From NCBI GenBank assembly GCA_025054795.1, contig JANWZU010000203.1:1-10369 (forward strand): a stretch of DNA of 10,369 nt, written 5' to 3'. This DNA is from Candidatus Caldarchaeum sp. (GTDB lineage Archaea; Thermoproteota; Nitrososphaeria_A; Caldarchaeales; Caldarchaeaceae). A model generated the notes under the pieces. The model saw nothing but the letters and a program-made list of their open reading frames with translations. It ran no database searches and was not told where the DNA came from. Shown one piece after another: positions 1-5,216 of this stretch; the stretch's first letter is position 1; every line of letters starts with the position of its first letter. A program made the position numbers and the translations under genes.

Positions 1-600
1 GGCCCTCTCAGGATGATGAGTTCCTAGGGAGGGTTTTATTCCAGCCTCGCTGCTTCCGACCTTAACGTCTACGGCTATATTGTTTAAGTTTATCAGCCCT
101 GCTTCGACAGCTGGAATCAGAGACAGTAGCGCAGCCGTGGAGTTGCAGCCGGGACATGCTATGAGCTTGGAGATTCTTATCTTCTCCCTGTGCAATTCAG
201 GCAGCCCGTACACGGCGATTTCGAGGAGCTCGGGATGGGGATGTTCCATCTCATACCATGTCTTGTAGTCCTCGGCGTTTCTAAGCCTAAAGTCGGCGCT
301 CAGGTCGACGACCTTCAGACCACGCTCTAGGATTGGCGGTGTGAGCTTTGTTGAAACACCGTGAGGCGTGTTGATGAAGACCAAGTCGCACTTCTCGGCA
401 ACTTGTTCAACGGAGACGTCTGAAAATTTGAGCCCCGTGTAGAAGCCTCGTAGGTTTGGATGGATCGATGTCAAGGGCTTCCCAGCGTACTCTCTCGAGG
501 TGACGTATGCTACTTCGACGTTTGGATGGGTTGCGAGAATTCGGAGAAGCTCCCCGCCTGTGTAGCCGGAGCCGCCCACAACGCCGACTCTTTTCAGCAT
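1..600 (-). CDS. lysY: LysY/ArgC: LysW-amino acid-phosphate reductase, N-terminal part
   Basis: This is the N-terminal 200 residues of a reductase of the ArgC/LysY family, whose members are usually about 345-350 residues; the C-terminal part lies beyond the left edge. The family reduces an acyl phosphate to a semialdehyde with NADPH. In archaea with the LysW carrier protein the same enzyme can act on LysW-aminoadipyl phosphate (lysine) and LysW-glutamyl phosphate (arginine). Visible are the dinucleotide-binding loop GGSGYTG (residues 9-15), a SADFRL segment (101-106), GLPELHRE (132-139), and the catalytic cysteine, Cys152, in CPGCNST. The CNSTA form and the following KVGSSEAG (180-187) resemble archaeal LysY rather than bacterial ArgC, which has GCYPT. 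The ATG at 598-600 directly precedes the Rossmann strand. A TATA-like box lies about 25 bases upstream and there is no good Shine-Dalgarno, so the message may be leaderless. Whether it serves lysine, arginine or both cannot be told from this fragment. Confidence 0.9.
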   Translation of the reverse strand, partial: MLKRVGVVGGSGYTGGELLRILATHPNVEVAYVTSREYAGKPLTSIHPNLRGFYTGLKFSDVSVEQVAEKCDLVFINTPHGVSTKLTPPILERGLKVVDLSADFRLRNAEDYKTWYEMEHPHPELLEIAVYGLPELHREKIRISKLIACPGCNSTAALLSLIPAVEAGLINLNNIAVDVKVGSSEAGIKPSLGTHHPERA

Positions 601-622
601 GCGTTGCTCTTTTTCAAAACCC

Positions 623-651
623 AAGCTTTAACCATTATGGAAAGCCTATAA
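623..651. promoter_or_regulatory. divergent lysY / lrp promoter region
   Basis: The roughly 76 bases between the two divergent starts contain two AT-rich boxes. TTAAAGCTT, read on the minus strand at about 623-631, sits some 25-27 bases before the lysY ATG. CTATAAC, on the plus strand at about 646-652, sits some 28 bases before the ATG at 677 of the Lrp gene. Both distances fit archaeal TATA boxes of leaderless transcripts. The boxes are inferred from spacing and composition only. Confidence 0.45.
625..645. promoter_or_regulatory. possible Lrp-type operator
   Basis: A perfect nine-base palindrome, CCATTATGG (632-640), lies between the two divergent TATA-like boxes. It is flanked by the inverted pair GCTTT (625-629) and AAAGC (641-645). 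Lrp/AsnC regulators bind short AT-centred palindromes, often near their own gene, and archaeal LysM acts on the lysine operon promoter. The position is right for autoregulation and lysY control, but no consensus was tested. Confidence 0.3.
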
Positions 652-676
652 CAAGGCCATGCCTCCTAATTGTCCG

Positions 677-1108
677 ATGTCTACATCGATTGACGAAACC
701 GACAGGGCTATCATCGAGATTCTTAAGAGAGATGCTAGGAAGAGCTTCACGGACATCGCTAAGATGCTTAACCTGTCGGAGGGAGCCGTCAGAAGACGTG
801 TTAAAAACCTCGTCGATAAAGGCGTCATCAAGTCGTTCACGGTAGAGCTTGCGAAGGAGTACTCAGTCACAGCCGTCACATTTGTCTCTGTCTCACCGGC
901 CGTTCCCACGCCCGAGGTGGCCGACAAGCTGATAAAAATAGAAGGAGTTGAAGAGGTTTACGAGATAACCGGAGCCATCGACGTCATGACCGTGATATCC
1001 GTCCCCACCATGACAGACCTTAACAAGGTTATAGAGGAGATCAGGAACATCAACGGTGTTTCTGAGACAAACACCTCGATCGTTCTAAGGGTTCTCAAAA
1101 AACACTAG
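677..1108 (+). CDS. Lrp/AsnC family transcriptional regulator, LysM-like
   Basis: This is a DNA-binding regulator of about 143 residues, typical for the Lrp/AsnC family. The N-terminal winged helix-turn-helix starts at IDETDRAIIEILKRDARKS and continues through the recognition helix region LSEGAVRRRVKNL. The C-terminal half is the RAM ligand-binding and oligomerisation domain, with the usual VYEITGAIDV stretch and the C-terminal TSIVLRVL strand. I prefer the ATG at 677 because it starts just before the HTH and lies about 28 bases after a CTATAAC box; an upstream in-frame ATG at 659 would add six residues (MPPNCP). Neither start has a convincing Shine-Dalgarno. The gene is divergent from lysY, the arrangement expected of a regulator of LysW-dependent lysine/arginine synthesis such as Sulfolobus LysM. 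The family call is firm; the specific target is inferred from context. Its TAG overlaps the stop of the convergent neighbour. Confidence 0.9.
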   Translation: MSTSIDETDRAIIEILKRDARKSFTDIAKMLNLSEGAVRRRVKNLVDKGVIKSFTVELAKEYSVTAVTFVSVSPAVPTPEVADKLIKIEGVEEVYEITGAIDVMTVISVPTMTDLNKVIEEIRNINGVSETNTSIVLRVLKKH

Positions 1109-1578
1109 TCTATTACCTTGGCTCTTCCAAGAAGCAGGAACAGTTCGTCGTATTTGCTGTCTACGTCGCTGACGGCTGACTCGGGGACGTCGAGGTTGAT
1201 AGGCGACCTGTGCTTCCAGTAGTATCCGTTCTCTGTGTTCAGCCTTGTGAAAACCCCTGTGGCCACTGGAGGTAGTCTGTAGTTGTGTTTGCTGAGGATG
1301 TACTCGACGAAGCAGATTCGGTAGGCTTTTTCATGTATGTCGCCGTAGAAGGTGTTGAAGTAGATGTGGAGAGGTGTGTTTCGGGAGTAGGTCTCCCACG
1401 TTGTGAAGCTGGTGTAGTTCGGTATCCATCCATCTTCTCTCAGGATTTTATCCTCGAGGGACACGGGCCTTTTCCAGCTCGACACCATGAATCCCCGGGC
1501 CTCCAGCATGGGTATTACGTATCGGTGAAGCACGCCCTGCCTCATCAGCTCAATCCTCTCCTTCAGCGTAAGCGCCAT
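1105..1578 (-). CDS. conserved-looking hypothetical protein, 157 aa
   Basis: I do not recognise this protein. It is soluble by composition, with no signal peptide, membrane segment, cysteine pair or nucleotide-binding loop. It is rich in aromatic and charged residues; examples are WIPNYTSFTTWETY (about 51-64), LHIYFNTFYGD (about 69-79) and GYYWKHRSP (about 117-125). The N-terminus is a basic amphipathic helix (LKERIELMRQ). It is likely a real gene: GGTGG lies seven bases before the ATG at 1576-1578, a good TATA-like box lies upstream, and it fills the space between SurE and the Lrp gene. It follows SurE on the same strand after 73 bases, so it could be read from its own promoter or as the tail of the upstream run. 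Its stop overlaps that of the convergent Lrp gene. No function is proposed. Confidence 0.7.
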   Translation of the reverse strand: MALTLKERIELMRQGVLHRYVIPMLEARGFMVSSWKRPVSLEDKILREDGWIPNYTSFTTWETYSRNTPLHIYFNTFYGDIHEKAYRICFVEYILSKHNYRLPPVATGVFTRLNTENGYYWKHRSPINLDVPESAVSDVDSKYDELFLLLGRAKVID

Positions 1579-1629
1579 CCATCAACCACCGGCCCGAGGC
1601 TTCGCCATCCTTTTTCAGCCTTCTTATGC

Positions 1630-1639
1630 GTTTATAAGG
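1630..1639 (-). promoter_or_regulatory. TATA-like box of the hypothetical gene
   Basis: CCTTATAAAC on the minus strand lies about 55 bases before the ATG at 1578. That predicts a leader of roughly 30 bases, which agrees with the clear GGTGG ribosome-binding site of this gene. A second AT-rich box, ATTTAAAC, is at 1642-1649, just after the SurE stop. Confidence 0.4.
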
Positions 1640-1651
1640 TTGTTTAAATCC

Positions 1652-2458
1652 TCATCTACCGCTGCGGAAAAAGTCAGCTATGTGCTTTAGGCTCGAAAGG
1701 TCCTCGACCGAAGTGTTAAGCCTCATGGGGGAGACTGATATGGACTTCTCTACGAAGAGAGCATAGACATCCGTGTCAGGCTCAAACATCTCCTCAGGAA
1801 CGAGTTTTCCATGCAGCCAGTAGTAAAGCCGGCCTTGGGGGTCTTGTCGCTCGTTAACCATTTCGGTGTATCTAATTTTCCCGGCTTTCGTTACCTTCAC
1901 GGGGGTGTGGCTGTTTACTTCGGGTGGAAAGTTGACGTTGAAGTAGTCCACTCCTTTAGGCATCCCGTTGTTGAGCAGCCATTCGATGAAGGGTCTGGCT
2001 CTCTCCGCAGCCCTACCCGTAGCCTCCTTCAGCCATGCGAAGCTCAGAGGCTCGTTCTCCCTCGAGGCAAGCGAGAAAGCAGCCGAAGGCACGCCGATTA
2101 AAGCACCTCTCACAGCTGCGGCAACTGTACCGCTTCCATACACGGCTTGCAGGGACACGTTGTTCCCCTCGTTGATCCCTGAGACAATCAGGTCGGGTGG
2201 CTTTCCTGAGAGAACCTTGTTGACAGCTACGATAACGCAGTCCGAAGGCGTGCCTGAGCATGCGTAGGCCGTAGACCCGTGTATCAGCAGTCTCTTGAGC
2301 CTGAGTGGTTTGTGAAGCGTGATGCTCATGCCCGTAGCGCTTCTGGCTGATTCTGGAGCAACGACATACACCTCGCCGAGGTCTTTCACAACGTCGTACA
2401 GGGCCCAGAGCCCGGGCCTCGTTATGCCATCGTCGTTTGTGAGGAGTATTCTTCTCAA
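1652..2458 (-). CDS. surE: 5'/3'-nucleotidase SurE
   Basis: SurE is a metal-dependent phosphatase that removes phosphate from nucleoside 5'- and 3'-monophosphates and, in some members, short polyphosphate. All family signatures are present: LLTNDDGI near the N-terminus with the metal-binding pair Asp9-Asp10, APESARSATG with the conserved metal-region serine (residues 35-43), SGTPSDCV (68-75) and SGINEGNN (93-100). The C-terminal half includes DYFNVNFP. At 268 residues it matches the usual 250-270. The start is TTG at 2456-2458: it gives the expected family N-terminus, and an in-frame stop only two codons upstream excludes any longer form. The preceding gene, ATPase subunit E, ends three bases earlier in the same frame, so co-translation is likely. 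A role in nucleotide salvage or clean-up is known for the family; a link to the ATP synthase genes is only positional. Confidence 0.95.
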   Translation of the reverse strand: MRRILLTNDDGITRPGLWALYDVVKDLGEVYVVAPESARSATGMSITLHKPLRLKRLLIHGSTAYACSGTPSDCVIVAVNKVLSGKPPDLIVSGINEGNNVSLQAVYGSGTVAAAVRGALIGVPSAAFSLASRENEPLSFAWLKEATGRAAERARPFIEWLLNNGMPKGVDYFNVNFPPEVNSHTPVKVTKAGKIRYTEMVNERQDPQGRLYYWLHGKLVPEEMFEPDTDVYALFVEKSISVSPMRLNTSVEDLSSLKHIADFFRSGR

Positions 2459-2461
2459 AAG

Positions 2462-3082
2462 CTAATCCTTTCTCAAAATCATCCTAGCCAGTTCGTTGCG
2501 GAGCTGGGGCTTTATCCTTTCAAGCCGTGCCTCGAGGGTGTTGTCGAAGATAATCTGGCCGTCTGCAGACCTCGCCTCAAGCCCTCCGACGGTTTTTATC
2601 GGCTTCTCAGATAGACGCACCTCAACACCGTAGCTGCTCTTGCTCAGTATTTTTCTTAGAAGCTCTAAGCCCTTCTCGTTCGACGAGACAATCATATCCC
2701 TCCCAACCAACTCAACAGCCTCGTCGAGCAGTCTCTTAAGCTCATACTCGAAAGAATCCTCGGAAGCCATCTTCTCAAGCCTACCCATAACCATGTCGAA
2801 GGTTTTCGAGATCTCCTCCTCAACAGCCGCTATAGCCATGTTCTTAGCCTGAATCTCAGCGGTGCTGATGATCCTTTGTCTGGACGCCGCTATTGCGGCC
2901 TCACCCGCCTCCTTCAAAGAAGAGAGTTCACGGGAAACCTCGTCGGCAGCACGGTCGATGATTCGGTTTGCCTCGCTCTGAGCTTCGTCCAGCATCCTCT
3001 CTACGGCGGCCAGAGCCTCCTGCACCACTTCATCAACCACTTTGTCAAGCGAAGCCGTAGACAACTCGGTTGATTGGATCAA
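2462..3082 (-). CDS. atpE: A-type (V-type) ATP synthase subunit E
   Basis: Subunit E forms, with subunit H/G, the peripheral stalk that holds the catalytic A3B3 head of the archaeal ATP synthase against rotation. The N-terminal half (about residues 10-100) is a long alanine/glutamate-rich helix of coiled-coil type. The C-terminal globular domain carries the family hallmark GGLEARSADGQIIFDNT, followed by LEARLERIKPQLRNELA. At 206 residues it is of normal length. The start is taken as TTG at 3080-3082, which has a strong AGGAGG just upstream but only two bases away; a second TTG at 3062-3064 would give MSTASLDKVV, closer to many homologues, but at a spacing of about 20 bases. No ATG or GTG lies between these two TTG codons. 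It follows subunit F by six bases and precedes SurE by three. Subunits A, B, C, D, H, I and K are not in the window. Confidence 0.93.
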   Translation of the reverse strand: MIQSTELSTASLDKVVDEVVQEALAAVERMLDEAQSEANRIIDRAADEVSRELSSLKEAGEAAIAASRQRIISTAEIQAKNMAIAAVEEEISKTFDMVMGRLEKMASEDSFEYELKRLLDEAVELVGRDMIVSSNEKGLELLRKILSKSSYGVEVRLSEKPIKTVGGLEARSADGQIIFDNTLEARLERIKPQLRNELARMILRKD

Positions 3083-3084
3083 AG

Positions 3085-3090
3085 CCTCCT
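3085..3090 (-). promoter_or_regulatory. Shine-Dalgarno of atpE overlapping the atpF stop
   Basis: AGGAGG on the minus strand is the strongest ribosome-binding sequence I noticed. Its first two bases are the AG of the subunit F stop codon TAG. Only two bases separate it from the TTG assigned to subunit E, tighter than the usual 5-9. The arrangement suggests re-initiation or coupling of the two cistrons. Confidence 0.5.
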
Positions 3091-3397
3091 AAAAAACATG
3101 CCAAACTCCCAAAACGCTTCTTAGAAGGGCCCTGTAATCTATCTTCTTAGGCTGGCCGACGGGGGGTGAAAGCTCGTACACGAGCGGCTTCGGCTTTTTA
3201 GCTCTCAGCTCGTTTAGTTCGTCCCTGAACTTTTCCGAGATGTCTTCAGAGACTATGACAAGCCCAACGTCTTCCTGCTGCATGAGGTTCTTAATCATCT
3301 GGAAGGCCTCGTCTGGTGATTTCACCACCATTCCCTCGGCGCCCGCAAGCCTGAAGCCGTTGACGAACATGGGGCCGCCCACCGCAACAACCCTCAT
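3089..3397 (-). CDS. atpF: A-type (V-type) ATP synthase subunit F
   Basis: Subunit F is the small regulatory subunit on the central rotor stalk (with subunit D) of the archaeal ATP synthase. The 102-residue length matches the family. The sequence has the CheY-like alpha/beta pattern: a first strand MRVVAVGG, then FRLAGAEGMVV, the helix SPDEAFQMIKNLM, the strand VGLVIVSEDISEK, and KPLVYELSPPVG before the C-terminal helix. The ATG at 3395-3397 starts directly at the first strand. The gene is followed six bases later by subunit E; F and E on their own is an incomplete ATPase cluster. It starts 39 bases after the GTPase gene stop, and an AT-rich box in that gap could give it its own promoter. Confidence 0.93.
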   Translation of the reverse strand: MRVVAVGGPMFVNGFRLAGAEGMVVKSPDEAFQMIKNLMQQEDVGLVIVSEDISEKFRDELNELRAKKPKPLVYELSPPVGQPKKIDYRALLRSVLGVWHVF

Positions 3398-3427
3398 AAC
3401 GGCTCAGCCGACTGAACGCAAGACCTT

Positions 3428-3435
3428 GATTTAAT
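3428..3435 (-). promoter_or_regulatory. TATA-like box before atpF
   Basis: ATTAAATC on the minus strand lies about 35 bases before the atpF ATG, in the short gap after the GTPase gene. It predicts a leader of about eight bases. It could drive F-E-surE separately from the upstream genes, but read-through from the GTPase gene is equally possible. Confidence 0.35.
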
Positions 3436-3436
3436 G

Positions 3437-4594
3437 TTATACGAAAAGCTCCACCAAGTCTCCGTCAGAAAGCACGTGGCTCGGCCCTACCTGCTGGCCC
3501 TGAATCCTCACAGAAGAACCCCAAACCTTGGCGTATCTAAGGTTTTTGGCGATGTCCCGGTGAATCTGCAAAGCAAGCTCACCGACAGTTGTTCCACGGC
3601 CTACCACTACTGGCTTTCTGTTCACAACCCCGTCCTTCTGCGTGTAAACTCTCACAAGTTCCAGAGCCCGGTACACTTCTTCTTTAAAGGCCTTCAGAGT
3701 CGAGGAGGCGCTGGCGCTGACCTCGAGGAGAGGTAGGTTTAGAAGCTTGGCTTTCTCCTTCAGCTCGTTCAAAACTTTCTCAGAGGCCATGTCCCGTCTT
3801 CCAGCCAGAACCACTGCTTTCTTGAACAGAGACGGCCTAAGGATCTGTTCAACTATGTCCTCGACTCCAGCCTCTCCGTGTATTTTGATTACTGCGTTCC
3901 TGATTCCGATCCGTTGGAGGGCGTTCTTGAGGCTTTCGTGGGTGCCTTTGAACCTTCCGAAGACAACAAGCCTCAGCCCGCCGCTGTCTTTCTTCTCAAC
4001 TTCAATCTCGAAATTTTTTACACCTAGGGAAATACCGGCCTCGCCGAGTTTCTGCACAAGTTTTTCAAGCTGGTGAACCGGGTTGGAGCCACAGTCAACG
4101 GTAAGTACTATCAAGTCTGCGGTGCGTGCTACTGCGAGGCTTCGTGAAGCGAAAGGCGTTTCCTTCAAGTCAGATGTTAACACGGCAGGCAGCTCCACAA
4201 CCTGTATCCCGACGTCCTCTACATACATTATCCCGGGCACAGGCTTTCTGGTTGTCATCTCGTAGCCGCTCACCTCCGCTTTTGCGTTAGTCAAGACGTT
4301 GAGTAGGGTTGACTTGCCGGAGTTGGCGGCTCCTAGCAGAACTATCGATGCTGCTCCTTCTTTCTTGACTGTGAACAAGTCTTGGCGGGATGTCTTCATA
4401 GTTTTCTTCCGCTCCAGCTCTCGCCTAAGCTTGGAAAGCGTTGTCTTCAGCTGGGCCCTCATCTTCTCCGTACCCTTGTGGTCAGGTATCAGCGGAAGGG
4501 CCTCCTCCAGAGCCTTTATCTTCTCCTCAACGGTCTTAGCCTGCTGGTATCTGGCGAGCGCAGCCTGAGCCTCGGCAGGCAGGTTCGTCGGCAT
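3437..4594 (-). CDS. DRG/OBG-like GTPase with C-terminal TGS domain, degenerate G motifs
   Basis: DRG proteins are ribosome- or translation-associated GTPases. This 385-residue protein aligns along its whole length with that family. It has an N-terminal helical region ending in LSKLRREL (about 53-60), then the G1 loop GAANSGKST (88-96), a switch I-like TTRKPVPG (114-121), and SLAVARTADLIVL (152-164) as in DRG. A DRG-type insert with KKDSGGLRL (201-209) follows. The C-terminal TGS domain (about 314-385) contains QIHRDIAKNLRYAKVWGSSV and ends SDGDLVELFV. Two nucleotide-binding motifs are eroded: G3, normally DLPG, is ELPA (134-137), and G4, normally NKxD, is GRRD (265-268). The SAS of G5 (293-295) remains. 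Phosphate binding is probably kept, while guanine specificity and normal hydrolysis are doubtful. The ATG at 4592-4594 lies about 28 bases after a TATA-like box, suggesting a leaderless message. The family call is firm; activity is inferred. Confidence 0.88.
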   Translation of the reverse strand: MPTNLPAEAQAALARYQQAKTVEEKIKALEEALPLIPDHKGTEKMRAQLKTTLSKLRRELERKKTMKTSRQDLFTVKKEGAASIVLLGAANSGKSTLLNVLTNAKAEVSGYEMTTRKPVPGIMYVEDVGIQVVELPAVLTSDLKETPFASRSLAVARTADLIVLTVDCGSNPVHQLEKLVQKLGEAGISLGVKNFEIEVEKKDSGGLRLVVFGRFKGTHESLKNALQRIGIRNAVIKIHGEAGVEDIVEQILRPSLFKKAVVLAGRRDMASEKVLNELKEKAKLLNLPLLEVSASASSTLKAFKEEVYRALELVRVYTQKDGVVNRKPVVVGRGTTVGELALQIHRDIAKNLRYAKVWGSSVRIQGQQVGPSHVLSDGDLVELFV

Positions 4595-4616
4595 CTACAT
4601 TTTAAGGGCAATTGTC

Positions 4617-4626
4617 AAATTTTAAA
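4617..4626 (-). promoter_or_regulatory. TATA-like box of the DRG-like gene
   Basis: TTTAAAATTT on the minus strand is centred about 28 bases before the ATG at 4594 and overlaps the stop codon of the upstream DUF420 gene. The spacing fits a leaderless archaeal transcript, so the GTPase gene probably does not depend wholly on read-through from DUF420. Confidence 0.45.
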
Positions 4627-5161
4627 CATAGTTGAGTAGAACGTAAACGAACACGCCCAAGGCGAGGCTCGTGCTCCACAGCCTAACAGCCCATCTTCCG
4701 ACAGCCCGGTGGCTCGTCCGGCCGACTTGGTAAACCGGCAGAAACCCTCCAGTCAGGATGTTGTAAAGCACCAGCGGTACAGACAGTATAGAAAGGCCGA
4801 GATGGACGGCCAGCGAGGGCAGGTAGATGAAATCCCGTACCAGCGCCGGGCCCGTGAAATGCTTGACTCCGCCGAAATACAGCCTCGACACATACATCAC
4901 CAGAAAAGCCGTTATCAGGACAAAGGAGGCAAGCATAAAGGCCTTGTGCCGTACAACTTTTTTCTTCTTTATGGCGTCGAAACCTGCTAGCAGCGTGGCT
5001 ATGGCGGTGGTGTTGACCGCTGCTATGGCGTGCGGCAGAACCTCTACGGCAGGGAACTGCCCGGTGGGCGGGGTTCTCGGAGCCAGCAGAAGATAGCTTA
5101 GAACCGTGTAAGCCAGCAGGCTGACCGCTGCTGTCGCCAGTGCCTGATTACTCAGCCTCAT
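4622..5161 (-). CDS. DUF420 family integral membrane protein
   Basis: This is a small membrane protein of about 179 residues with five predicted membrane segments (numbered from a TTG one codon upstream: about 8-28, 46-63, 76-93, 117-137, 163-178). It matches the DUF420/YozB pattern of a histidine at the start of helix 2 (LPHAIAAVNT), RHKAFMLASFVL before and in helix 3, FTGPALVRDFIYLPSLAVHLGLS leading into helix 4, and SHRAVGRWAVRLW before helix 5. The histidines at about 45, 73, 102, 121 and 152 could be heme or metal ligands. Bacterial DUF420 members include CtaM, needed for maturation of cytochrome a-type oxidases; whether that holds here is inference. The ATG at 5159-5161 is preferred to the TTG just before it because GAGG lies seven bases upstream and a TATA-like box about 27 bases upstream. 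It is the first gene of the minus-strand run and sits two genes before the ATP synthase subunits, in keeping with a bioenergetic role. Confidence 0.82.
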   Translation of the reverse strand: MRLSNQALATAAVSLLAYTVLSYLLLAPRTPPTGQFPAVEVLPHAIAAVNTTAIATLLAGFDAIKKKKVVRHKAFMLASFVLITAFLVMYVSRLYFGGVKHFTGPALVRDFIYLPSLAVHLGLSILSVPLVLYNILTGGFLPVYQVGRTSHRAVGRWAVRLWSTSLALGVFVYVLLNYV

Positions 5162-5183
5162 CAAAACGCCTCGGAAAAATCAC

Positions 5184-5192
5184 AATTTAATT
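5184..5192. promoter_or_regulatory. shared TATA-like box between DUF420 gene and argS
   Basis: AATTTAATT is centred at 5188, about 27 bases from the DUF420 ATG (5161) on one side and about 29 bases from the argS TTG (5217) on the other. One near-symmetrical AT-rich box could serve both divergent genes. A second box, TTTTTAAA at about 5206-5213, lies too close to the argS start to fit unless its message begins inside the gene. Confidence 0.4.
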
Positions 5193-5216
5193 CTCCCTCT
5201 TCTACTTTTTAAACGG

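Noticed and set aside
3434..3736. 100-codon plus-strand frame under the TGS domain
   Set aside because: It is antisense to the conserved TGS domain coding sequence and has no independent support.
5162..5164. TTG start one codon before the ATG of the DUF420 gene
   Set aside because: The adjacent ATG has better spacing to GAGG and to the TATA-like box; the difference is one residue.
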